This document shows, one piece after another, positions 41,778 through 51,092 of a stretch of 64,000 nt of DNA. The DNA comes from Flexithrix dorotheae DSM 6795 (GTDB lineage Bacteria; Bacteroidota; Bacteroidia; Cytophagales; Flammeovirgaceae): assembly GCF_000379765.1 (NCBI RefSeq), contig NZ_KB903454.1, forward strand, positions 1 to 64,000. The letters are read 5' to 3'. Position 1 is the stretch's first letter. Each line of letters opens with the position of its first letter. The position numbers were made by a program, and so were the translations under genes. The notes below the pieces were generated by a model that did not search any database, was not told the DNA's origin, and saw only the letters and a list, made by a program, of their open reading frames with translations.

Positions 41778-43184
41778 CTAGGCATTATTTTTCCACGGTC
41801 CGGTAATTGCCAGAGTTAAACCTGCATGTTGAATATTTACGAATAAAGTCTTACCTGAAGGAGAAAAACAAACCCCGGTAAGCTCAGATTCAAAACCAAT
41901 ATTTTCACCCAGTTTGTAGAATTCACCTTTTGGAGTAATTCCTACTAAAAATGGATGCGGATCGTCTTCACAAAGAATGATATCCCCCCAAGGCGCGATG
42001 GTTAAATTATCACAGCTTTTTAGAATTTCATTATCGTCAGACTCCACAAATAAAACTAATTTACCCGGATCATCTCCTTCATTTTTCGCCCCTTCATTTT
42101 TTCCGGGAATATATTTAAAAACCTGCCCGAATGATTTATGCCCTCCGTTGGTACAGGCAAAATAAAATTCCCCATCACCAAACCATGCTCCTTCTCCTCT
42201 GGCAAATCTGGCAGCTCCGTTTTCAAATCCTCTGATTCTTAAATCATCCTTTGGTGACTCTACATCATCAATATCAAGCCATTCTACAGCATACTCTTTT
42301 CCTTGCTCCATTTTAGGAGTAGTCAACTTTTTCCAGTTTCTGGTATCAAAACTTTTCTGATCTTTTATGGCTAAAACCTGCAACTTTCCTCCTGCTCTTA
42401 AATTACCCTTTTCATTGGGAATGAATCTGTATATCAAACCATCACTCCTGTCTTCTGTCTGGTAAACAATTCCTGTTTTCGGATCCACACAAACCGCCTC
42501 GTGGTTAAATCTGCCCATTTCCTTTAAGGGATAAGGTTCAGCTTTAGCAATTTCCTCAGTGGCTGGCACCTCAAAGTTAAAACCATGATTTTTTTCAGAT
42601 TCCCCACCCGCTAAAGTAGTATCCTCTTCACAGGTAATCCAGCTGTTCCATGGCGTTTTACCACCAGCACAGTTTCTATTTGTACCTGCTAGACTTAAAT
42701 ATTGCTTTTCAATTTCCTGAGTTTCCTCATTGAATACAAATGTGCTGGTTCCTCCCAGACTTGGAACTTCACCTTTACCAAAATCATACACCTCTTCTGG
42801 TTTAATTTGGGAAAGCAATTCATTGTTTTGCCCAAAAGATCCTTCCTTTGTGTTCCCCGGGGAAATTTCATGGTTTCTTACGATAATTACTTTTCCATTC
42901 TCACCTTCGAAGGAAGCCATTCCATCAGGTTCTCCGGGAAGTAAAAATCCGTCTGCCATTTTTTCTCCCCTTTTGGAAATGACTTTATAGGAAAATCCTT
43001 CCGGCAGATTAAATATTTTTTCCTTATCCTTTTTTAGTTTTCCATAACCGATTGCCGAATTGGCAGGCAGGCTTTTACTTTCTTCCTTCGCAGTGCAGGC
43101 AAATTGATACAATCCCAAAAAACCTAAACTCGCGGTTCCCGATACCTTCAGAAATTTTCTTCTGGTGTCTGTTTTTTCTTTCAT
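41778..43184 (-). CDS. PhoX family alkaline phosphatase, Tat-exported
   Basis: The twin-arginine signal is TRRKFLKVSGTASLGFLGL (7-25), so the protein is exported folded. A Cys just after (FACTAKEE) might be lipidated. The DUF839/PhoX core includes FNLPEGFSYKVISKRGEKMADG, GKVIIVRNHEI, GGTSTFVFNE, WNSWITCEEDTT and NHEAVCVDPKTGIVYQTEDR. ARGEGAWFGDGEFYFACTNGG and CDNLTIAPWGDIILCEDD also fit. PhoX enzymes use Ca2+ and Fe3+ to release phosphate from organic esters. No Pho-box or two-component genes are visible here. Upstream, 229 bp separate it from the divergent MarR gene. Confidence 0.9.
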   Translation of the reverse strand: MKEKTDTRRKFLKVSGTASLGFLGLYQFACTAKEESKSLPANSAIGYGKLKKDKEKIFNLPEGFSYKVISKRGEKMADGFLLPGEPDGMASFEGENGKVIIVRNHEISPGNTKEGSFGQNNELLSQIKPEEVYDFGKGEVPSLGGTSTFVFNEETQEIEKQYLSLAGTNRNCAGGKTPWNSWITCEEDTTLAGGESEKNHGFNFEVPATEEIAKAEPYPLKEMGRFNHEAVCVDPKTGIVYQTEDRSDGLIYRFIPNEKGNLRAGGKLQVLAIKDQKSFDTRNWKKLTTPKMEQGKEYAVEWLDIDDVESPKDDLRIRGFENGAARFARGEGAWFGDGEFYFACTNGGHKSFGQVFKYIPGKNEGAKNEGDDPGKLVLFVESDDNEILKSCDNLTIAPWGDIILCEDDPHPFLVGITPKGEFYKLGENIGFESELTGVCFSPSGKTLFVNIQHAGLTLAITGPWKNNA

Positions 43185-43327
43185 TAATGCTCCTTTCTTT
43201 TTTTAATGCTAATAAAATTGTTGTAATGTTAAAAGGTAGATTAAATATCCACCCTGAACTTTGTCCCTCAAATGTAAAGAATTAATTAATTTTTCATTTT
43301 TTCTTCCTGTTAAAGTTGCGTGAAAAT

Positions 43328-43357
43328 TTTGTTTGAAAAATGAATTAATTAAATTTG
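43328..43357 (+). promoter_or_regulatory. promoter of the marR-proA unit
   Basis: TTTG at 43328-43331, 18 bp, then TAAATTTG at 43350-43357: exact -7 consensus. Transcription would start within the adjoining palindromes. Confidence 0.65.
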
Positions 43358-43378
43358 CGTAGTTAACTACGTAGTTAA
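43358..43378. promoter_or_regulatory. overlapping palindromes, probable MarR operator
   Basis: CGTAGTTAACTACG (43358-43371) and TTAACTACGTAGTTAA (43363-43378) are both perfect palindromes sharing a half-site, three half-sites in all. They begin at the base after the -7 element, covering the transcription start, 35 bp before the ATG. This is the place and size of a MarR autoregulatory site. Confidence 0.75.
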
Positions 43379-43413
43379 AAACTTAAAAATAGACTTCTGA
43401 CAATTATATTTTT

Positions 43414-43896
43414 ATGGATCAAGAGGATTTTTTGAGAAAATTAGGGCCATTTTCATTGCATGCCAGATTCAGAAGGCTGAGTGATTTGATGAACAAACAA
43501 GGCCATCAATTCTATAAAAATATCAATATGGACCTGGAACCCAGCTGGTATTTAATTTTCATGATTTTGGAAGAACAGGAAACCTGTGCCATTACAGAAA
43601 TTGCAGATCAGCTTGGATTTAAACATCCCACCATCAATTCCATGGTGGATAAAATGATCAAAAAAGGATACCTTGAAGCTTTTAAAGATAAAACAGATGG
43701 ACGAAAAAGGTTGGTAAGTTTATCTGAATATGGGAAATGTAAATCCAAAGAATTTCAGGTAGCCTGGAAAAAAGCGGAATTAATTCTGGAGGATATCATT
43801 CATAAAATTGGAGCAGATTTCATAGAAAAATTAAACCAGTTTGAAGATGAAATCAGACAAGGCGGAATTGACAGTAGATTTAAGGATTATCAGTAA
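43414..43896 (+). CDS. MarR family transcriptional regulator
   Basis: 160 residues. The winged helix is ETCAITEIADQLGFKHPTINSMVDKMIKKGYLEAFKDKTDGRK (about 52-95), with the D-x-R-D/T-G-R-K wing. SWYLIFMILEEQE precedes it, and the dimerising helices are at both ends. It is encoded 40 bp ahead of proA on the same strand and behind overlapping palindromes, so it is likely an autorepressor whose unit includes proA. The divergent phoX gene may also be under its control. The ligand is unknown. Confidence 0.9.
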   Translation: MDQEDFLRKLGPFSLHARFRRLSDLMNKQGHQFYKNINMDLEPSWYLIFMILEEQETCAITEIADQLGFKHPTINSMVDKMIKKGYLEAFKDKTDGRKRLVSLSEYGKCKSKEFQVAWKKAELILEDIIHKIGADFIEKLNQFEDEIRQGGIDSRFKDYQ

Positions 43897-43936
43897 TAAT
43901 TTCAAATAGAAAAATATTAATTTAAGTAATACAGGA

Positions 43937-45184
43937 ATGGCATATCAACACTTATTCGAAAATGTAAAAAAGGGTAGCAGGAAATTAAACCTGGTATCAG
44001 AGGAAACCAAAAACAGGGTATTGAATGATTTGGCTGCTGCAGCAATAGAAAGCACCAACATGATTCTTACAGAAAACCAAAAAGACCTGGAGAGAATGAG
44101 TCCTGACGATCCGAAATATGACCGGTTAAAATTGACTAAGGAGAGAATTAAGGACATTGCCAATGACATTTTAAATGTGGCAAAGTTACCTAATCCGCTT
44201 GATAAAATACTGGACCAGAAGGAATTACCAAATGGCTTGCAACTTTCAAAAGTAACTGTTCCGCTTGGGGTGATCGGAATTATTTATGAGGCCAGACCTA
44301 ATGTAACTTTCGATGTTTTTTCACTTTGCTTAAAATCCGGAAATGCCTGCCTGCTCAAAGGCGGAAGTGATGCAGAGTTCTCAAACCTGGCTATTGTAAA
44401 AGTAATTCATGAAGTGTTGGATAAAAATGGATTGGATAAAGATATTGTATGCCTATTACCAGTGGACAGAGCGGCCACTCAGGAAATGTTAAATGCGGTG
44501 GATTTTGTAGATATTATCATCCCAAGAGGAAGCCAGAATCTAATCAATTTTGTAAGGGAAAATGCAAAAGTTCCTGTAATAGAAACAGGCGCTGGAATTG
44601 TACATACCTATTTCGATGAATTTGGGGACTTGGAAAAGGGAAAGCAGATAGTGTTTAATGCTAAAACCAGAAGAGTCAGTGTTTGCAATGCTCTTGATTG
44701 CCTTGTGCTCCATCAATCCCGAATAGTTGACCTGGTGGAATTGGTTCAGGACCTGCAAAAAGAAAATGTAGAAATATTTGCCGATGAATCTGCTTATGAA
44801 AAACTAAAAGGCAATTATCCGGAAAACCTTTTAAATCAGGCCAATTCAGATCATTTCGGAACAGAGTTTTTAAGCCATAAAATGTCTATAAAAACTGTGG
44901 ATAACCTTGAAGAGGCGATTGATCATATTACAGCATACAGTTCCAGACATAGTGAAGCCATTGTAACAGAAAGTGATGAAGTGGCTGATATCTTCCTCAA
45001 ATCCATTGATGCTGCAGCGGTTTATTTAAATACCTCTACTGCCTTTACAGATGGAGCGCAATTTGGATTAGGGGCTGAAATTGGCATTAGTACTCAAAAA
45101 CTTCATGCAAGAGGACCAATGGCTCTCGGAGAACTGACCAGTTATAAATGGGTAATTAAGGGCACCGGGCAGATTCGGGCCTAA
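43937..45184 (+). CDS. proA: gamma-glutamyl phosphate reductase
   Basis: NADPH-dependent reduction of gamma-glutamyl phosphate to glutamate semialdehyde, second step of proline synthesis, in the cytoplasm. 415 residues, normal length. Landmarks are [36 protein letters not shown] (about 110-145) and the catalytic Cys in [16 protein letters not shown] (about 240-255). [10 protein letters not shown] and [19 protein letters not shown] follow. The partner glutamate 5-kinase gene (proB) is not adjacent, in contrast to the common proBA order. It lies behind a marR gene and ends at a strong terminator. Confidence 0.96.
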   Translation: MAYQHLFENVKKGSRKLNLVSEETKNRVLNDLAAAAIESTNMILTENQKDLERMSPDDPKYDRLKLTKERIKDIANDILNVAKLPNPLDKILDQKELPNGLQLSKVTVPLGVIGIIYEARPNVTFDVFSLCLKSGNACLLKGGSDAEFSNLAIVKVIHEVLDKNGLDKDIVCLLPVDRAATQEMLNAVDFVDIIIPRGSQNLINFVRENAKVPVIETGAGIVHTYFDEFGDLEKGKQIVFNAKTRRVSVCNALDCLVLHQSRIVDLVELVQDLQKENVEIFADESAYEKLKGNYPENLLNQANSDHFGTEFLSHKMSIKTVDNLEEAIDHITAYSSRHSEAIVTESDEVADIFLKSIDAAAVYLNTSTAFTDGAQFGLGAEIGISTQKLHARGPMALGELTSYKWVIKGTGQIRA

Positions 45185-45218
45185 GTAATCTAATCTTTTA
45201 GAAATTAATTGAGTCCAT

Positions 45219-45257
45219 AAAAAAGCCTCCGAGAATTACATCTCCGGAGGCTTTTTT
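45219..45257. terminator. strong bidirectional terminator
   Basis: A perfect 13-bp stem (AAAAAAGCCTCCG at 45219-45231 with 45245-45257) with A-run and T-run. It separates the convergent proA and alpha-2-macroglobulin genes. Confidence 0.92.
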
Positions 45258-45271
45258 GACTTTAAAAACAT

Positions 45272-48200
45272 TTATTGTCCGGTTAGTCTTTGTACATAAA
45301 CCGTTTTACCAGGTTTTCTGGCATTGATGGTATTGTCGTACATGGCTTCACTGTAAATCGTGGGTAAATAATATTGCCCGGCATAACTTGCATTCAATCG
45401 GATCTTAAAAGTTTTACTTTCATTTTTCTTTAAATCGAAAAAGGTAAATACCCGATCATCCCGAATATCCTGATACGTGGGTTCGTCTGACCCTTCCAGG
45501 GCATTTGTTCCATCCATTCTGGAGTTTAGAATTTCCCAACCAGAAGGAAAAACCTGATTTAATACCATTTCCTGATAATCTCCTCGTGTACCCGGGTTGT
45601 GTACGGTTACCTCCACTATAAAATCAGTACCCTGATCAATTTTGGCAGGATCAATGGTTTTGCCATCTTTATCGGTATAATTCACATTGAGGTGAAGGTT
45701 ATTTTCCGCCTCAGACTGATCTCCTTTGGCCGGAGTGCCTTCTAATATTAATCTGGTAAATAAGATACCTTCTCCATCATTTTTTATCACTACTTTTCCT
45801 TTTTCACTGCCCTTTATACCTAAATCCTTTTGCACAATTGATAATCCTGTGGTAGCTTTTTCATTGCCCTGGGAATTAATGTCAAATGAAAACGCCATTC
45901 CTTTTCCATTTTTATCCGTTCCGGCATATTTAGCTATAGCAATTAAACAATATGCGGTAGTTTGAGTACTCATCCAATTGTCTTCAGATAATCTTCCGGC
46001 AATTTTTCTAATGAGATCAATACCTTTAGATTTATCTTCTTTTAAGGCAATGGTTTCCAAAATCATTGCTTCATCCCGATCGGAGGAACCATAAGTATAA
46101 GAAAGCTCCCGGTAACTTTTTACGGTGGTTGACAGGTTGGAAACCAATTGATCTCCAGCATCATTTTTCCCTGATAAATAATAAGCTGCAGCAAGCCGCC
46201 ATTTAGCCTGAATTGATAAATCGTTAGATTCTCTCAACCTGTTCATGGCTCCCGTTTCAGGAGATTTATCCAAAGCCAGTGTGTATAACCTGTAGGCCTG
46301 AATTAGATCATCTCTGCTATAATTTGGATTTGGTCGCCAGGCCTGCGCTTTTTTCTTCAGGTATCTTCGAATGTTTCCTTTGAAGTTGGAAGGAACACTA
46401 TATCCTCTTTTTTCAGCTTCCACGATAAAATGGAATGCGTAATTGGTTCCCCACTCATTACTTTCATATTGCCCTGGCCAATAACTTAACCCACCATCAT
46501 TATTCTGAAAACTTTGCAGTCTTTTGATGCCATCTTTTATATTCCGTTCAATTTGAATTTTTTTATCCTGAGGCAAATCCAGAATTTCGGTTAAAACTAA
46601 TTGAGGGAAAACTGATGAAGTGGTTTGTTCTATACAACCATATGGATATTGAATCAGGTAATTCAATCTTTTGCCCAGGTTAATGGCAGGAATACTTGAA
46701 ACTTCCAGCACTCCTGAATTGGTTCCGGGAATACCCACAGGTGAATAATTGAGGGTAACACTCTCACCGGGATTTACCACACCATCAATTACATCAGTTA
46801 CAGGAGGGTTAGGATTTCTTACATCCAGTTCCACTTCATAAGTGGCTTTTTTATTTCCAGAGGTGGCCACTACTTCCACTTTTCCAACTCCTATTCCCGC
46901 GTTTACAGATAAGTCAAAAAACACAAGTTTTTCTCCGGGTTTATCAAAAGTAACCTGTTGTTTTCCTCCACCGGAAATGTTCAGTAAACTATTTGATTTT
47001 ATTTGAATATCAACGGTTTTTACACTTTCATCCAAAGTAAAAATATTGACCGGAAGCGCTACTTTTTCTTCCGGGCCAAGTACCCTTGGTAGAGTTGCCA
47101 ATACCATTAATTCCTGTCTGACCGGAGTGGCTTTATCAGTGAAACCATAGGCTCCATTTTCCCCTGCTACAATCATTGTTTTTACAGAACCTATGTATTT
47201 TGGCAATCTAATAGTATGTTCATTACTTTCTCCTTCTGCCAATTTAAATGGACCGAGATATTTCACCACTGGTTTAAACCTATTGGCTTTGGCATTCTTT
47301 TGCATATCACCAGACTCATCCCCTCCAAGTGCTAACAATCTTCCCATTGAACCGCTAAAGGCCCCCATTACATCTTGATACAAATCCCAGGTTTTCACAC
47401 CAAGTGCCTCTCTGGCATAAAAGTAATTCCATAAATCCGGAGTTTTGAAACGGGTTAAATCCAATAAGCCTTCATCTACCACAGCAACGGTATATGTCAT
47501 CGATTTACTTGAAGCTTCAGAAACGGTGATTTTAAACTCCTTTTCCGGTGCTAAAACATCCGGCATTTCTAATACAGGTTCCAAATGTGTTTCCGGATTG
47601 TCAATTATGATTGGAATAACTCCATAAAGTCTGATAGGCAAATCATTTGCCGTCTGCATATGCGGCTGAATCAATTCTACATGAGCATAAATATTTGGTG
47701 CCATTTCCGGAGTAACTTCGAATGAAAATTCATTTGCCCCTTCGGTGGTTTCCAACCAGAAAGTTTTTAATACTTTTCGTCCATTTTCAATGCTTATCAA
47801 TGCCCTGCCTGTTTCACTACCAGGGATATTTAACTTTACAGATTCCCCCACCTCATATTTTTCCTGATCTGCAGAAAAAGTAAGCATGGTTGCACCTCCA
47901 GGAACATCTTCACTATTTCCTCCCCACGAAGTGTAATGAATTTCTCCGGTACAATGCCCTGAAACCGGATCACAAACTCTAACATAATACCTTCCCCAGC
48001 GATTCAGGTCAAACTCGTAATTCCCTTTTCCGTCAGTGCCGGTACTAACTGTTCCACTAGCTGCAGGAATTTTATTCTGACGATTAAGGTAATTGGCCAC
48101 CTCCTCATTATTTCTATTCCACCACCATCTCCATTCCAATCTGTATACTTCCACCTCCACACCATCTCTGGCAACTGGTGTTCCTTCCGGTGTCACCGTT

Positions 48201-50863
48201 ACAATGTCAAGGGAATTGGTTTTGTCATAAAATAACCGGCTCCATGAATCAGACTCAGGGAATTGCATTCCTGCAAAAGACTGGTAAGGGTAATAGGGTA
48301 TTTTAAATCGGTCAACACTAAAGTCACCACCTTCTTCAAACACTTTACCACTAAAATTAGCCATTAACATTCCCGGTGCAGCTTCTTCAATATTGAGGGA
48401 GGCATTGATAGTAGCTTTTCCATTGGCATCCAGTCTGCCATCAAAAATGGTTTGGGTTTCTCCCGAAAAACGCCTTCCCTCATCATCAAAATTATAGGCA
48501 GGGTATTTTTGAAATTTGGTTACAGCCTGAGAAAGGTCCACTTCAAATTCAGCCTTCAGGTTTGGAGCAATTGCTCCATGAAGCCATTTCACTTCAAGCT
48601 CCCCTTTTACCTGATCGTCTCCGGCTGTAATTTTATCTTTCCCAAAGTCCAGGTTTATTTTCAATCTGTTGGGCTTAACAGTTTCAATTTTCAGTGATTT
48701 GGTAAACTCAGTTCCACCTACTAAAACTCTAGCCAACCAATTACCTGTTGGTGCCTCTGGGTCGGTAGAAGTGGTAAAATTGTAAAATCCGTTTAACCCC
48801 TGAGCCTTTACAATTTTTTCTACAATTTGCCCTTCTGGATTATGCAATTGAAATATAACCGGATGATTTTCCGGGAGAATTCTGTCCTTATCCTCCAACA
48901 CAAAAGTAATGTGAAGGGAATCTCCCGGTCTCCATACTCCCCTTTCCCCATAAATAAAGCCTTTCAAACCTTTCTTTACCTCATTACCTGAAACATCGAA
49001 ATTACTAATAGACAATGAAGAAGCATCATCGAGTTTCACATAACCTTTCTGTTTCCCATAATTGGCAACCAACAAAAACGGTTTGGATTTGGTATCTAAT
49101 TTAGCCAATCCATCTCCATCAGTTTTGGCATCTGCTATTAACCCATTTTGATAATTAAATACCTGAAGATCAACACCCTGAATGGGTTGAGTAGTTTTTA
49201 AATCTGTAATGGCTACTACCATTTCTCCTCCGTTCCCTCTTTTGGCAATTATACCCAAATCGGAAGCAAGTACATTGATCTGAGCCGAACGATTTCCCCC
49301 ATAAAAAGCATCATAACAGGGATCATCTCTATGCTCCCAATCGTAATAATAGTAATAATCGTCATCGTAATAACTATAGTAGTTCCGGTCATAGTTTTCT
49401 TCCAATTCCGATAAATTATCCTCGGCCAGTGTAATTGGGTTTTCACTGCCAATATTCTCTCCATCACAATAATAGGACACATGATCTTTCTTAAACCCAA
49501 GCTTTATCTGATAAATAGCACCTGGTTCATTTTCAATAAGTTGGGAAAGATCGATGGAATATTTTTTCCATGAGGAAACATCGGCATTTCCTGTATTATT
49601 CAGGGCAATTGTTCGGGCAATAACAGGACGCCCCACTCTTTTTATTTCACTTCTTCCATTTAATCCGTTTACCTGTAAAAACTGGGCTACATTTTCTTCT
49701 TTAATTTTAATTACCTGCACCTGCACTGCATTCAAACCCACTGCCTCAAAGGGTAAAACCAGCCCCTTGGTTGAAGGCAAAATTGTACCTTTTTCTGAAA
49801 TTCTTACCGCAGGTTTCATTTGTGCAAATACCACAGGCACACTCACCTCATTTTTTAGCTTGAATCCCTGAGAGTTTTTGATACCTGGAAAAAGTTTAAC
49901 CGTTGAAGCACCGGTTTGTCTAACCGAAGGAAATACCAGAATTTCATTTCCTTTTACCTGATATTTCAGGTTGCTAATTCCCTGAACAGTAATAAGGCCA
50001 TCCAGGTTTTGATTGTCCTGAATAGGATCTGAAAAGCGCAGAATGATGTATTGATCAGGTGTTTGAATTACTTTATTTTCAATTAGCTTAAAATCACCTA
50101 AAGCCGGAATAATTACATTTTCACTGTCAGTATAATCGGCTCCGATTGGAGAGCCATTCCAGCTTAATTCAACAGTACCTTCTTCCTCCGTTCTGGTGAT
50201 ATTCTCTACAGAAAAATTATGAATATTTCCACCACCATGATTCCAGACAATATCTAGTGATTTTCCATTTAAATTGGCTGAAAGGATTTTTTCTACATCC
50301 TCATTTTCACTAATATCTGCCGTTTGAATTAAACCTTGAAGAGATTGTTTGGAAATATCCCCATCCGAAGCAGCCACCAATCCATCAATATTTACATCAT
50401 AGTTCTGAGTTATGGTTTCAAATTCATATTCCAGGTTTTCCATTTCCTCCGGAAGGTTGGGAATGAGTTTGTTGAGTTTAAATCTAAGCTGATATCTTTC
50501 TCCGGAAGCCAGATATTTTTCAGGTTTAAATTCAACTGTTCTGCCATCCAGCCAGGTCACTTCTCCACTAATTGAAGGAGAAAAATCAAAAAGTTGATCT
50601 GCCTCGGTTTTCCCGGTACGACTATCATCTTCATATTCGCTGGCCAGAATAATCTGAATGCTTGAGTTTTTAGATATTATCCCGGAAGTATAACCCGAAA
50701 CATAAGCTTCAAAAGAGGCATCAACTGTGGATCTGATTGGTTTTTTAGCTTGGGTGTTTGAATTAAAATAAAACACCACCGACACAATAAGGACCAATAC
50801 TCCGACAATAATCGAAAGTCTTTTCAATAAACTGGAATTGAAATTCCCGGAATTATTTCCCAT
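45272..50863 (-). CDS. alpha-2-macroglobulin family protein with thioester
   Basis: 1863 residues. One N-terminal membrane anchor (about 14-34) replaces the usual lipobox, so it is anchored in the inner membrane and faces the periplasm. MG-type beta domains fill about 45-1300, including LKGFIYGERGVWRPGDSLHITF and the bait-side segments. VLAPEKEFKITVSE and AVVDEGLLDLTRF are family marks. The thioester motif PYGCIEQTTS is intact with Cys1410. The terpenoid-cyclase-like and receptor-binding domains follow. Such proteins trap and covalently bind proteases that reach the periplasm. The frequent partner gene pbpC is not next to it. A Tyr/Asp-rich insert lies at about 490-509. Confidence 0.95.
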   Translation of the reverse strand: MGNNSGNFNSSLLKRLSIIVGVLVLIVSVVFYFNSNTQAKKPIRSTVDASFEAYVSGYTSGIISKNSSIQIILASEYEDDSRTGKTEADQLFDFSPSISGEVTWLDGRTVEFKPEKYLASGERYQLRFKLNKLIPNLPEEMENLEYEFETITQNYDVNIDGLVAASDGDISKQSLQGLIQTADISENEDVEKILSANLNGKSLDIVWNHGGGNIHNFSVENITRTEEEGTVELSWNGSPIGADYTDSENVIIPALGDFKLIENKVIQTPDQYIILRFSDPIQDNQNLDGLITVQGISNLKYQVKGNEILVFPSVRQTGASTVKLFPGIKNSQGFKLKNEVSVPVVFAQMKPAVRISEKGTILPSTKGLVLPFEAVGLNAVQVQVIKIKEENVAQFLQVNGLNGRSEIKRVGRPVIARTIALNNTGNADVSSWKKYSIDLSQLIENEPGAIYQIKLGFKKDHVSYYCDGENIGSENPITLAEDNLSELEENYDRNYYSYYDDDYYYYYDWEHRDDPCYDAFYGGNRSAQINVLASDLGIIAKRGNGGEMVVAITDLKTTQPIQGVDLQVFNYQNGLIADAKTDGDGLAKLDTKSKPFLLVANYGKQKGYVKLDDASSLSISNFDVSGNEVKKGLKGFIYGERGVWRPGDSLHITFVLEDKDRILPENHPVIFQLHNPEGQIVEKIVKAQGLNGFYNFTTSTDPEAPTGNWLARVLVGGTEFTKSLKIETVKPNRLKINLDFGKDKITAGDDQVKGELEVKWLHGAIAPNLKAEFEVDLSQAVTKFQKYPAYNFDDEGRRFSGETQTIFDGRLDANGKATINASLNIEEAAPGMLMANFSGKVFEEGGDFSVDRFKIPYYPYQSFAGMQFPESDSWSRLFYDKTNSLDIVTVTPEGTPVARDGVEVEVYRLEWRWWWNRNNEEVANYLNRQNKIPAASGTVSTGTDGKGNYEFDLNRWGRYYVRVCDPVSGHCTGEIHYTSWGGNSEDVPGGATMLTFSADQEKYEVGESVKLNIPGSETGRALISIENGRKVLKTFWLETTEGANEFSFEVTPEMAPNIYAHVELIQPHMQTANDLPIRLYGVIPIIIDNPETHLEPVLEMPDVLAPEKEFKITVSEASSKSMTYTVAVVDEGLLDLTRFKTPDLWNYFYAREALGVKTWDLYQDVMGAFSGSMGRLLALGGDESGDMQKNAKANRFKPVVKYLGPFKLAEGESNEHTIRLPKYIGSVKTMIVAGENGAYGFTDKATPVRQELMVLATLPRVLGPEEKVALPVNIFTLDESVKTVDIQIKSNSLLNISGGGKQQVTFDKPGEKLVFFDLSVNAGIGVGKVEVVATSGNKKATYEVELDVRNPNPPVTDVIDGVVNPGESVTLNYSPVGIPGTNSGVLEVSSIPAINLGKRLNYLIQYPYGCIEQTTSSVFPQLVLTEILDLPQDKKIQIERNIKDGIKRLQSFQNNDGGLSYWPGQYESNEWGTNYAFHFIVEAEKRGYSVPSNFKGNIRRYLKKKAQAWRPNPNYSRDDLIQAYRLYTLALDKSPETGAMNRLRESNDLSIQAKWRLAAAYYLSGKNDAGDQLVSNLSTTVKSYRELSYTYGSSDRDEAMILETIALKEDKSKGIDLIRKIAGRLSEDNWMSTQTTAYCLIAIAKYAGTDKNGKGMAFSFDINSQGNEKATTGLSIVQKDLGIKGSEKGKVVIKNDGEGILFTRLILEGTPAKGDQSEAENNLHLNVNYTDKDGKTIDPAKIDQGTDFIVEVTVHNPGTRGDYQEMVLNQVFPSGWEILNSRMDGTNALEGSDEPTYQDIRDDRVFTFFDLKKNESKTFKIRLNASYAGQYYLPTIYSEAMYDNTINARKPGKTVYVQRLTGQ

Positions 50864-51092
50864 GAAATGAATATTTTAAATTATCTAAAACTTATGAAGA
50901 AATGATTTGAGGGTGGCAGATAAATTTTCCAACCCATTAATAATTTAGTAAAAAAAGTTGATTTCAGGTAAGTAGTATACACTTAATCGGTACAGAAAAA
51001 ATGTAAATGTAATTTAGGCAACATCAATTATTATGTTTGCCTTTCTTGTGCAGATTTAAGCATAAATTCAGAGAATTAAAAATAAATGTTTA

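Noticed and set aside
43185-43327. Second palindrome for phoX control in the divergent spacer
   Set aside because: No repeat of the GTAGTTAA half-site is visible on the phoX side.
49249-49500. 83-codon minus-strand frame with MTIITIITIG-like content
   Set aside because: It is a shifted-frame shadow of the Tyr/Asp-rich part of the alpha-2-macroglobulin gene.
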